DNA from: UBA1738 sp045580145
GTDB taxonomy: Bacteria; Bacillota; Clostridia; UBA1381
Length of the DNA stretch: 31,253 nucleotides
NCBI GenBank assembly: GCA_045580145.1
Contig: JAZNNI010000119.1
Span: 1 to 31,253, forward strand
Reading direction: 5' to 3'
Below are positions 15,666-23,095 of this stretch, in pieces. Below the pieces are notes generated by a model. The model had not been told where the DNA came from. It saw nothing but the letters and a program-made list of their open reading frames with translations, and did no database searches. How positions within the stretch are numbered: position 1 is the stretch's first letter; every line of letters starts with the position of its first letter. The position numbers were made by a program, and so were the translations under genes.

Positions 15666-18600
15666 ATGACACAGTTCGCGCATTTACATACACATACGGA
15701 GTTCAGCTTGTTAGATGGAGCGGCAAGCATTAAAAAACTTGTAAAAAGAGTAAAAGAGCTTGGAATGGAGCATTGTGCCATAACGGACCACGGTGTTATG
15801 TATGGTGTTGTGGATTTCTATAAAGAGGCATTGTCGCAGGGGATAAAGCCGATAATAGGCTGTGAGGTATATATGTCCCCAAGAAGTCGCTTTGACAAGG
15901 TTTATGAATATGATTCGAAATATAGCCATTTAATTCTTCTTTGTGAAAATCAGACAGGTTATAAAAACCTTTCATACCTTGTATCAAAAGGATTCACAGA
16001 GGGATTTTATTATAAGCCAAGAATTGATTTTGAACTTTTAAAAGAGCATAGCGATGGACTTATTGCTATGTCTGCCTGCCTTGCAGGAGAAATCCCAAAG
16101 GCACTTTCTGCTGACGATTATGAAGCAGCAAAGGGTATTGCGCAAAAGTATATTGACCTTTTTGGAAAAGATAATTTCTATATAGAGCTTCAGGACCATT
16201 CAATAGCGGAGCAAAAACGGATAAACCCAAACCTTGTGCGGCTTGCAAAGGAAATGGGAGTCGGTCTTGTTGCTACAAATGATATACATTATGTAAAAAG
16301 AGAAGATGCAAAATATCAGGATGTTTTAATGTGCATACAAATGCAGAAAACTGTCGAGGATAATGATAGAATGTCCTTTGAAACTGATGAATTTTATATA
16401 AAGTCCCCCGAGGAAATGGCAGAACGATTTGCCTATGCCCCCGAGGCACTTGAAAATACAATTAAAATTGCTAAAAGGTGCAATGTGGAGTTTGACTTTA
16501 ATTCAAGGCACCTTCCGAGTTATGATGTGCCTGACGGAAAAACTGCATGGGAGTATTTAAACGAGCTTTGCAAGGCAGGGCTTGAAAGACACTATGAAAA
16601 TGTTACGGAGGAACTTTTGGAAAGGCTCGAATATGAGCTTTCGGTAATTCGCAATATGGGATTTGTGGATTATTTCCTTATCGTATGGGATTTTATTCAC
16701 TTTGCGAAATCAAATGGTGTTGGAGTGGGTCCGGGAAGGGGAAGCGCGGCAGGAAGCATTGTCGCATACACACTTGAAATAACCGATGTTGACCCGATAA
16801 AATATAATCTTATTTTTGAAAGATTTTTAAATCCTGAGCGTGTATCTATGCCGGATATAGACGTGGATTTTGCTCCTGAGGGCAGGCAGAAGGTAATTGA
16901 CTACGTTGTGGATAAATATGGCGAAGAAAATGTTGCTCAGATTATAACCTTTGGTACAATGAAGGCAAAACTTGCAATCCGTGATGTAGGAAGAGCCCTA
17001 AACATTCCATATGCTGAAGCTGACAAGGTTGCAAAGCTTGTTCCGAATGAGCTTAACATAACGATTGACAAGGCGCTGGATGTTTCAGGCGAACTAAAGG
17101 CACTTTACGAAAATGAGCCGAGAATAAAGGAACTTATTGATACGTCAAAGGCGCTTGAGGGTCTTGCGAGACATTCGGGGACTCATGCGGCGGGAGTTGT
17201 TATATGCAAAGAGCCGATTGTAAACTATATGCCGCTTCAGACAAATGATGATGTTTTGACAACTCAGTTTGTCAAGGATACCGTTGAGGGTCTTGGGCTT
17301 TTAAAGATGGACTTTTTGGGACTTAGAAACCTTACAGTTATAAATAATGCTATTTCAATTATAGAAAAGACCAGAGGAATAAAAATTGATTTAGCAAATC
17401 TTGATTATGGACTTAAGGAAGTTTATGACTTTATCTCGACTGGAAATACAGAGGGTGTTTTCCAGATAGAAAGTGCGGGAATGAAGTCGTTTATGCAGGA
17501 ATTAAAGCCTACAAATCTTGAAGACATAATCGCCGGAATTGCGCTTTACCGACCGGGACCAATGGATTCAATCCCTAAATACGTATATAATAAAAATCAT
17601 CCTGATGAGGTGACATATAAGCATCCGATACTCGCAAATATCTTGGACGTAACCTACGGATGCATTGTTTATCAGGAGCAGGTGCTTGAGATTGTACGTC
17701 AGATGGCGGGATATTCTTTGGGCAGTGCGGATATGCTTCGCCGTGTTATTTCCAAGAAAAAAGCTGATCAGATGGAAGTGGAACGTAAAAACTTCATTTA
17801 CGGAAAGCAAGACGAAAATGGCGAATGGGTAATCCCTGGCTGTATAAGAAATGGAATTCCTGAGGCTGTTGCGATAGATATTTTTGATGAAATCAATGAG
17901 TTCGCAAACTATGCCTTTAACAAATCACACGCGGCAGCGTATGCATTTATAACTTATCAGACAGCATACTTAAAAACATTTTATCCTGTTGAATATATGG
18001 CGTCGCTTATTTCGAGTGTTGAAGACCTCGATAAGATAAACGGATATTTAGTGAACTGCAAAACTCTTGGAATAGACAAGCTTCCGCCGGATATAAATAT
18101 GAGCGGCGAGAGCTTTACTGTTGAGGGAAGTAATATTCGTTTTGGACTTACTGCCGTCAAGAATGTAGGAAGAAGCTTTGTTCATACGGTCGTAGAAGAA
18201 CGCGATCGGAATGGAAAATTCTTCACCTTTGCAGATTTTATTCATCGTATGGCGGATAAAGAAATGAATAAACGCGCGGTCGAAGGACTTATTAAATGCG
18301 GTGCGTTTGATTCGCTTGGAGCAAAGCGTTCGCAGCTTATGAATGTGTTTGAAAGTATAATTGACAGCGAAATGAGTGCAAAAAAATCAAATATCGCAGG
18401 ACAGATGTCACTCTTTGGTGACGATATGGCAGAAAACACAGAGGAAACTGAGCTTCCAAATATTGCTGAATTTGATAAAAAAGAGCTTCTGGCATTTGAA
18501 AAGGAAACAACGGGGATATATTTTTCAGGACATCCTATGGAGGAATATGATGAAAAAGTAAAACGTCTTACCTCGGTTAATGTAGGGACTGTTATGTCTT

Positions 18601-19196
18601 CTATTGAAAAGGATGATGACGGAAACTTCAAAGAAGTTGACGGCGGTATTTCTGATGGACAATTTGTAAAACTGTGCGGAATTATAACCGCGAGAAAAAA
18701 CAAAACAACCAAAAGTAATTCGCAGATGTCATTTTTAAGGCTTGAAGACTTATATGGCGGCATTGAGGTAATTGTTTTTCCTAAGATTTTAACTAAATAC
18801 AATAGTATTTTAATGGAGGACAGTATTGTTCTTTTGGAAGGAAGAATAAGCATCAGAGAAGATGAAGAACCTAAGCTTCTTTGTGAAAATGCTATGCTTC
18901 TGTCCGGAATAAAAGAAATCGGTACGGATAATGCTAAGGAAGAAAAAAGTGTGGAGCCGAACATTTTAAAAGGGAAAAGAATACTATATGTTAAAATGGG
19001 AACCTTCGACGAAACGGTGCTTAAAACCGCAGTAAAGCTTATGGAAAAGTATCCGGGCGAAATTCCTGTGTGCTTCTTCTGTGCAGATACAAAAAAACGT
19101 ATTTTTGCACCTGAGACATGTTGGATAAAGGAAGATGTCGGAATTTTGAACGATTTAAAGGCGGTATTTGGGGAAAATAATGTTAAATTCAGTTAA
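15666..19196 (+). CDS. dnaE: DNA polymerase III subunit alpha, DnaE type
   Basis: 1176-residue C-family replicative polymerase with a perfect AAAGGAGGA site and ATG 15666. Domains in order: PHP domain (HLHTHTEFSLLDG at the N-terminus, ITDHG), palm with PGRGSAAGSIVAY and the catalytic PDIDVDF (Asp 397 and 399, matching E. coli D401/D403), fingers with the Lys/Arg-rich IVYQEQVL and LRRVISKKK segments, tandem HhH around FADFIHRM, then an OB-fold (VKLCGIITARK...LEDLYGGIEVIVFP). Low-GC Firmicutes also use PolC, so this may be the initiation/lagging-strand or accessory polymerase; PolC is not in the window. It has no exonuclease insert. It sits directly behind whiA in one run. Confidence 0.97.
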   Translation: MTQFAHLHTHTEFSLLDGAASIKKLVKRVKELGMEHCAITDHGVMYGVVDFYKEALSQGIKPIIGCEVYMSPRSRFDKVYEYDSKYSHLILLCENQTGYKNLSYLVSKGFTEGFYYKPRIDFELLKEHSDGLIAMSACLAGEIPKALSADDYEAAKGIAQKYIDLFGKDNFYIELQDHSIAEQKRINPNLVRLAKEMGVGLVATNDIHYVKREDAKYQDVLMCIQMQKTVEDNDRMSFETDEFYIKSPEEMAERFAYAPEALENTIKIAKRCNVEFDFNSRHLPSYDVPDGKTAWEYLNELCKAGLERHYENVTEELLERLEYELSVIRNMGFVDYFLIVWDFIHFAKSNGVGVGPGRGSAAGSIVAYTLEITDVDPIKYNLIFERFLNPERVSMPDIDVDFAPEGRQKVIDYVVDKYGEENVAQIITFGTMKAKLAIRDVGRALNIPYAEADKVAKLVPNELNITIDKALDVSGELKALYENEPRIKELIDTSKALEGLARHSGTHAAGVVICKEPIVNYMPLQTNDDVLTTQFVKDTVEGLGLLKMDFLGLRNLTVINNAISIIEKTRGIKIDLANLDYGLKEVYDFISTGNTEGVFQIESAGMKSFMQELKPTNLEDIIAGIALYRPGPMDSIPKYVYNKNHPDEVTYKHPILANILDVTYGCIVYQEQVLEIVRQMAGYSLGSADMLRRVISKKKADQMEVERKNFIYGKQDENGEWVIPGCIRNGIPEAVAIDIFDEINEFANYAFNKSHAAAYAFITYQTAYLKTFYPVEYMASLISSVEDLDKINGYLVNCKTLGIDKLPPDINMSGESFTVEGSNIRFGLTAVKNVGRSFVHTVVEERDRNGKFFTFADFIHRMADKEMNKRAVEGLIKCGAFDSLGAKRSQLMNVFESIIDSEMSAKKSNIAGQMSLFGDDMAENTEETELPNIAEFDKKELLAFEKETTGIYFSGHPMEEYDEKVKRLTSVNVGTVMSSIEKDDDGNFKEVDGGISDGQFVKLCGIITARKNKTTKSNSQMSFLRLEDLYGGIEVIVFPKILTKYNSILMEDSIVLLEGRISIREDEEPKLLCENAMLLSGIKEIGTDNAKEEKSVEPNILKGKRILYVKMGTFDETVLKTAVKLMEKYPGEIPVCFFCADTKKRIFAPETCWIKEDVGILNDLKAVFGENNVKFS

Positions 19197-19212
19197 ATAT
19201 TGTAAAAAGATA

Positions 19213-19241
19213 TTGTATTTTAGTTAAAAATACGATACAAT
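19213..19241 (+). promoter_or_regulatory. Possible promoter behind dnaE
   Basis: TTGTAT (19213-19218), 17 bases, TACAAT (19236-19241). The two hexamers are also part of an inverted ATTGTAT/ATACAAT pair. A TATAAT at 19276-19281 lacks a good -35. Either could drive the small gene and pfkA. Confidence 0.35.
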
Positions 19242-19320
19242 ACTATTTTGACAGGATTGATAATATGAAATGACATATAATCTTGAACGCAAATATAACT
19301 TCCAAAAGGCAGGGTAAGCT

Positions 19321-19497
19321 ATGTGGACAGTAATTTATATGACAAAAGATGAGAGTGGTATATCTCTTATAAAAAACAAACTAAAGGATAGCGATATTAT
19401 GACGATGATTAGACGGCGTGAGGAATATTTTGAAGTATTGGTGCCTTCTGAAGAAGTCAGCATCGCACACAATATTATCATTGAAGCAGAGATATAA
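19321..19497 (+). CDS. Small DUF2007-like protein
   Basis: 58 residues, starting MWTVIYMTKDESG and ending in VLVPSEEVSIAHNIIIEAEI. The pattern is a beta strand, a helix following the 'span' position, then an acidic 'VPSEEVSxAHxII' helix. It matches the short DUF2007-type (putative signal-transducing) proteins and the small protein often found beside pfkA in Clostridia. The latter is sometimes wrongly labelled glutamate decarboxylase in databases. The start has a modest GGCAGGG 7-12 bases upstream. Function is unknown. The position between dnaE and pfkA suggests it travels with the glycolytic genes. Confidence 0.65.
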   Translation: MWTVIYMTKDESGISLIKNKLKDSDIMTMIRRREEYFEVLVPSEEVSIAHNIIIEAEI

Positions 19498-19500
19498 AGG

Positions 19501-19539
19501 GCATATTTTTAACGGGATTTAAAATTCCAAAAAATATGC
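19501..19539 (+). promoter_or_regulatory. Long hairpin in the pfkA leader
   Basis: GCATATTTTT (19501-19510) pairs perfectly with AAAAATATGC (19530-19539). Inside, GGGATTT (19514-19520) pairs with AAATTCC (19522-19528, one G-U), making a 17-bp, two-part stem. No T-run follows, so it is not a standard terminator. It ends about 20 bases before the pfkA ribosome-binding site and could be an RNA stability or processing element. Confidence 0.55.
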
Positions 19540-19574
19540 AAGAAAATATCCGGGCAAGAAAGGAAGTGCTTTTT

Positions 19575-20549
19575 ATGGCAAAGGAATTTAAAAGAATAGG
19601 TGTTTTAACAAGCGGAGGAGACGCGCCGGGAATGAATGCGGTAATCCGTGCAGTTGTAAGATGCGGAATATATAACGGAATTGAGGTATATGGAATAAAT
19701 AAAGGCTATAATGGTCTCATTAATGGCGATATGAAGCCTATGGAGGCAAGAGATGTGGGTGAAATCCTGCAAAAAGGCGGAACTATGCTTCAAACGGCAA
19801 GATGTCTCGAATTCAAGGAGGAGGCAGGCGTTATAAAGGCTGCTGAGACTGCAAAGAAATTCGGGATTGATGGTCTCGTTGTTATCGGAGGAGACGGCTC
19901 ATTCCGTGGTGCGAGGGATTTATGCGCAAAAGGTATTCCGACCATTGCACTTCCGGGAACGATTGATAATGACATAAGCTGCAGCGAATATACTATTGGT
20001 TATAACACTTGTTTAAATACAGTTATTTCAGCAGTTGACAAATTAAGAGATACATCTTCAAGCCACGAAAGATGTTCAGTTGTTGAGGTTATGGGAAGAA
20101 ATGCTGGATATATCGCTGTTGAGGCGGCGATTGCGTGTGGCGCAGAGGTTGTTCTTGTTCCGGAGTTTGAGTTTAACTTTGCTAGTGACGTAATAGGAGT
20201 TATCAAAAAGGGACTTCAAAGAGGAAAGAGACACTGTATTGTTATTGTTGCTGAGGGTGTTGGCGGTGCAACTGAAATTGCAAAGAAGATTGAAGCTGAA
20301 ACAGGTATGGAATCAAGAGCTACAATTTTGGGACACGTTCAAAGAGGCGGCTCACCTACTGTTCAGGATAGAGTTATTGCAAGCCGGATGGGAGCAAAGG
20401 CGGTAGAACTATTGCTTGACGGCTTCCAGAACAGAATTGTGTGCGTACGGGGCGGAGCTATCACACACGTTGATATTGATGAGGGTCTTGCGATGAAGAA
20501 GGAATTATCCGCAGAGCTTATGGGACTTATCAGAAAACTGTCTGTATGA
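19575..20549 (+). CDS. pfkA: ATP-dependent 6-phosphofructokinase
   Basis: Phosphorylates fructose-6-phosphate to the 1,6-bisphosphate, the committed glycolytic step. 324 residues from ATG 19575, preceded by AAAGGAAG; the frame's earlier ATG at 19536 lies inside the leader hairpin arm. Visible: TSGGDAPGMNA (nucleotide loop), GGDGSF with Gly108 (E. coli G104, indicating ATP rather than pyrophosphate), catalytic PGTIDNDI (Asp131/133), MGRNAGYIA and the effector/substrate GHVQRGGSPTVQDR. Allosteric PEP/ADP control is likely from the family. Unlike many Clostridia, pyruvate kinase does not follow; a hairpin and a glucokinase gene do. Confidence 0.97.
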   Translation: MAKEFKRIGVLTSGGDAPGMNAVIRAVVRCGIYNGIEVYGINKGYNGLINGDMKPMEARDVGEILQKGGTMLQTARCLEFKEEAGVIKAAETAKKFGIDGLVVIGGDGSFRGARDLCAKGIPTIALPGTIDNDISCSEYTIGYNTCLNTVISAVDKLRDTSSSHERCSVVEVMGRNAGYIAVEAAIACGAEVVLVPEFEFNFASDVIGVIKKGLQRGKRHCIVIVAEGVGGATEIAKKIEAETGMESRATILGHVQRGGSPTVQDRVIASRMGAKAVELLLDGFQNRIVCVRGGAITHVDIDEGLAMKKELSAELMGLIRKLSV

Positions 20550-20597
20550 GTAGAATTTATCTTCATAAAAAAACTGAAGAGGAAATAAATTGTAAAG

Positions 20598-20652
20598 TGG
20601 GGCGGATATAGGTTGTCTTGATATGAGAGCTATAAGGACGCCCCATATTTTT
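20598..20652 (+). terminator. Hairpin with T-run between pfkA and the glucokinase gene
   Basis: TGGGGCG (20598-20604) pairs with CGCCCCA (20639-20645), and an inner TATAG (20607-20611) pairs with CTATA (20630-20634). TATTTTTG follows. This is a terminator or partial attenuator. No separate promoter is clear before the glucokinase start, so some read-through is likely. Confidence 0.6.
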
Positions 20653-20671
20653 GTAAAAAAAGGAGAAAGTT

Positions 20672-21610
20672 ATGTACTATATAGGAATTGATTTGGGTGG
20701 AACAAATATTGCTGTGGGACTGGTTGATGATTCGGGGAAAATTCTTGCCAACCTGTCTGTCCCGACAAAGGCTGAAAGGGACTGGCGTGAAATCGTTAAA
20801 GATATGGCAGATGTCTCTAAAAAGGTAGCAGAAAAGGCAGGACTTGCGATGTCTGAGATAAAGGGTGTTGGAATTGGATGTCCGGGAACTGTCGACAATA
20901 AAAAAGGTATTTGTACATATGCAAACAATTTAAAGATGGAAAATGCAGAGATTGCAAAGGAATTCAGAAAATATATTGATTTGCCGGTTAATCTTGAAAA
21001 TGATGCAAATGTTGCTGCGCTTGGTGAATATGCAATTAACGGACAGGGTGCGGAGAGCTTTGTGTTTGTAACATTAGGAACAGGAGTAGGCGGTGGAGTT
21101 GTTTTGGACGGAAAAATATTCCGAGGCTTTAATGGGGCCGGTGCTGAGCTTGGTCATACAGTTGTGGCTTTGGACGGAGAGGAATGCACCTGCGGAAGAA
21201 AGGGCTGTTGGGAAGCATATGCCTCGGTAACTGCACTGATTAAGCAGACAAAGGCGGCTATGGAAAAAAATCCTGAAAGCCTTATGAATAAGCTTGTCGA
21301 AAAAGAGGGAAAGGTAAGCGGAAGAACAGCCTTTGATGCGGCAAAACAGGGTGATGAGGCAGCACAAACTGTTGTTGATAATTATATCAGATATGTCAGC
21401 GAGGGAATAACTGATATGGTAAATATTTTTCAGCCGGAAAAGGTGGTTATTGGAGGCAGTATTTCAAAAGAGGGCGATTATCTTTTAAACCCTATAAAGA
21501 AATTTGTTGAAACCTATGATTATAACAGATATATGCCAAAAGTGAAAATAGAAATTGCTACCCTCTTTGGTGATGCGGGAATAATAGGGGCTGCACTTTC
21601 TGCAAAATAA
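20672..21610 (+). CDS. glk: ROK-family glucokinase
   Basis: 312-residue ROK kinase that makes glucose-6-phosphate from glucose and ATP, feeding pfkA and PgcA. Visible: the phosphate loop GIDLGGTNIAVG (5-16), catalytic Asp in ENDAN (D111), the GTGVGGG loop, and the ROK zinc site formed by H162 and CTCGRKGCWE (C172, C174, C179). There is no N-terminal HTH, so it is an enzyme rather than a ROK repressor. ATG 20672 has GGAGAAAG at about 20661. No hairpin with a T-run follows; the tandem repeats begin 19 bases after the stop. Confidence 0.94.
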   Translation: MYYIGIDLGGTNIAVGLVDDSGKILANLSVPTKAERDWREIVKDMADVSKKVAEKAGLAMSEIKGVGIGCPGTVDNKKGICTYANNLKMENAEIAKEFRKYIDLPVNLENDANVAALGEYAINGQGAESFVFVTLGTGVGGGVVLDGKIFRGFNGAGAELGHTVVALDGEECTCGRKGCWEAYASVTALIKQTKAAMEKNPESLMNKLVEKEGKVSGRTAFDAAKQGDEAAQTVVDNYIRYVSEGITDMVNIFQPEKVVIGGSISKEGDYLLNPIKKFVETYDYNRYMPKVKIEIATLFGDAGIIGAALSAK

Positions 21611-21629
21611 ACTGTGCAAAAAATAAGCG

Positions 21630-21713
21630 GCGCATCTCACTATTATTCAAAACTTGGAGTATCAGCATACACCATCGTTTTTCATAACAGCAATCTGCTT
21701 GCTTCTTTTTCGC
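21630..21713. repeat. 84-bp direct repeat, copy 1
   Basis: Starts GCGCATCTCACTATT and ends CTTTTTCGC. It contains two small hairpins: TGG-A-GTAT-CAGC-ATAC-A-CCA, and AGCAA-TCTGC-TTGCT. The second copy follows after a 15-base spacer. Probably a non-coding dispersed repeat. Confidence 0.85.
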
Positions 21714-21728
21714 ACAAAGAATAGATGA

Positions 21729-21812
21729 GCGCATCTCACTATTATTCAAAACTTGGAGTATCAGCATACACCATCGTTTTTTATAACGGCAATCTGCTTG
21801 CTTCGTTTTCGC
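21729..21812. repeat. 84-bp direct repeat, copy 2
   Basis: Same 84 bases as copy 1 except three substitutions, at a 99-base offset. One substitution changes AGCAA/TTGCT to GGCAA/TTGCT, keeping the hairpin by a G-U pair. It ends 40 bases before the start of the next gene. Confidence 0.85.
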
Positions 21813-21852
21813 GTAGACAAAACATAAAATATAGAAAGGCGACAAAAATAAT

Positions 21853-22794
21853 ATGAAAATTGCAATTCTTGACGGGAAAACCCTTGGCGATGATATTAAT
21901 TTAAATATTTTTGACGGCGAGGTAGAGATTTATGGAACGACTGCGCCCGAAGAGATTGAAAAACGTATTAGGGATGCTGAGGTTTTAATAGTAAACAAAA
22001 TAAAGCTAAACAGAGAAAACTTGAAAAATGCAACGAATTTAAAGCTTATATGCGTTGCGGCTACAGGATATGACAATATAGATACAGAGTACTGCAAAGA
22101 AAAGGGAATTGCTGTCTGCAATGTCAAGGGGTATTCTACGCAGTCGGTAGCACAGCTCACAGTTTCGATGGCTCTGTCGCTTATGATGCATCAAAAAACA
22201 TACAACGAATTTGTTGTAAGCGGCAACTACACAAAAAGCGGTGTTGCCAACAGACTTTCTCCAACATTTTATGAGATAGAGGGGAAAACGTGGGGGATTG
22301 TAGGTCTTGGAAATATAGGAAAACAGGTGGCAAAGGTAGCAGATGCTCTTGGGTGCGAGGTTTTGGCATTTAAGCGCACATCTGATGAGAATTATAATTG
22401 TGTTAGCCTTTCAGAACTTATCGAAAAATCCGACATTATCTCTGTGCATCTTCCGGCATCTGATGAGACGAAGGGAATTATCTCGCGCGAAATGATTTCA
22501 AAGATGAAGAAAGATGCAATACTTGTAAATGTCGCAAGAGGTGTGGTTGTTGATGAGGAGGCTCTTTGCGATGCAATTTTGGAGGATAAAATCGGGGGTA
22601 TAGGTGTAGATGTTTACACAAAAGAGCCGTTTGATGAAACACATCCATATAACAAAATAAAGAATTTTGATAACGTGCTTTTGACTCCGCATATTGCATG
22701 GGGTGCATATGAGGCAAGAAACAGATGCCTCTCGGAAATAAAAAAGAATATTGAAAGCTTTGAAAAAGGCGATACGAGAAATAGAATTGTGTAA
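21853..22794 (+). CDS. D-2-hydroxyacid dehydrogenase (glycerate/hydroxypyruvate-type)
   Basis: 313-residue NAD(P)-dependent oxidoreductase that reduces a 2-keto acid to the D-hydroxy acid. Visible: the N-terminal catalytic-domain half, the Rossmann motif GLGNIGKQV (about 156-164), and the catalytic triad Arg229 (VARGVV), Glu258 (TKEPF) and His280 (TPHIAW) at the family's spacing. It resembles HprA-like glycerate dehydrogenases, but lactate- or phosphoglycerate-type substrates cannot be excluded. It lacks the C-terminal ACT domain of many SerA proteins. The start ATG 21853 has AAAGGCG about 12 bases upstream. A terminator follows directly. The repeats precede it, so its own promoter is uncertain. 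Confidence 0.92.
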   Translation: MKIAILDGKTLGDDINLNIFDGEVEIYGTTAPEEIEKRIRDAEVLIVNKIKLNRENLKNATNLKLICVAATGYDNIDTEYCKEKGIAVCNVKGYSTQSVAQLTVSMALSLMMHQKTYNEFVVSGNYTKSGVANRLSPTFYEIEGKTWGIVGLGNIGKQVAKVADALGCEVLAFKRTSDENYNCVSLSELIEKSDIISVHLPASDETKGIISREMISKMKKDAILVNVARGVVVDEEALCDAILEDKIGGIGVDVYTKEPFDETHPYNKIKNFDNVLLTPHIAWGAYEARNRCLSEIKKNIESFEKGDTRNRIV

Positions 22795-22800
22795 AAAAAT

Positions 22801-22834
22801 TGCGCTTGCAGGAAATATCTGCGGCGCATTTTTT
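22801..22834 (+). terminator. Terminator after the dehydrogenase gene
   Basis: TGCGC (22801-22805) with GCGCA (22824-22828), and GCAG (22808-22811) with CTGC (22819-22822), with a TT/G internal loop, followed by TTTTTT. Confidence 0.85.
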
Positions 22835-22836
22835 GC

Positions 22837-22993
22837 TTTATAGGAAACTACGTTTCTATAAAACGAAAACTTTGATTGGGTGCCGTGCACAAATTTTTAA
22901 AAAGCTTTGGCTATTTAAAAATGCATAGGGCTTAAAAAAAGTGATATTGCTCCGCACTTCCGCCGTAGGTGGTACAGCAAAGCGACTTTTCTT
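22837..22993. other. Structured, non-coding gap with three successive hairpins
   Basis: No credible gene. (1) TTTATAG-GAAAC with GTTTC-TATAAA, 22837-22862. (2) ATTTTTAAA (22893-22901) with TTTAAAAAT (22914-22922), flanked by TGCA on both sides. (3) A 54-base imperfect hairpin: AAAAGT (22937-22942) with ACTTTT (22985-22990), TTGCT (22947-22951) with AGCAA (22976-22980), CCGCC (22960-22964) with GGTGG (22968-22972). The lon promoter follows. This may be remnants of small dispersed repeats. Confidence 0.5.
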
Positions 22994-23026
22994 GTAAAAG
23001 AGAATGCATTTTTATATCAAAAGTGG

Positions 23027-23055
23027 TTGAAAAAAGACGAAAAATAGTGTATAAT
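23027..23055 (+). promoter_or_regulatory. Sigma-A promoter for lon-engB
   Basis: TTGAAA at 23027-23032, 17 bases, TATAAT at 23050-23055. Start near 23062, about 34 bases before the lon start codon. I see no CIRCE or CtsR-type heptad in the short leader. Confidence 0.85.
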
Positions 23056-23095
23056 GTATTTTGTATAACTATGTTTACAATTAGGAGTGAAAAAA

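Noticed and set aside
18242..18964. 240-codon open frame on the minus strand
   Set aside because: Lies antisense inside dnaE, in a region with intact polymerase sequence; low-complexity Ser/Phe-rich translation and no relation to a known family.
21630..21812. CRISPR array
   Set aside because: Only two 84-bp units with a 15-base spacer; repeat and spacer lengths do not fit, and no cas genes are present.
21558..21845. 95-codon minus-strand frame across the repeats
   Set aside because: Its internal duplication is just the 84-bp repeat read in one frame. All three differences between the copies change the amino acid, and it overlaps the glucokinase 3' end.
23087..23095. GTG start for lon
   Set aside because: The GTG overlaps the AGGAG ribosome-binding site; the TTG nine bases later has ideal spacing and gives the family's usual N-terminus.
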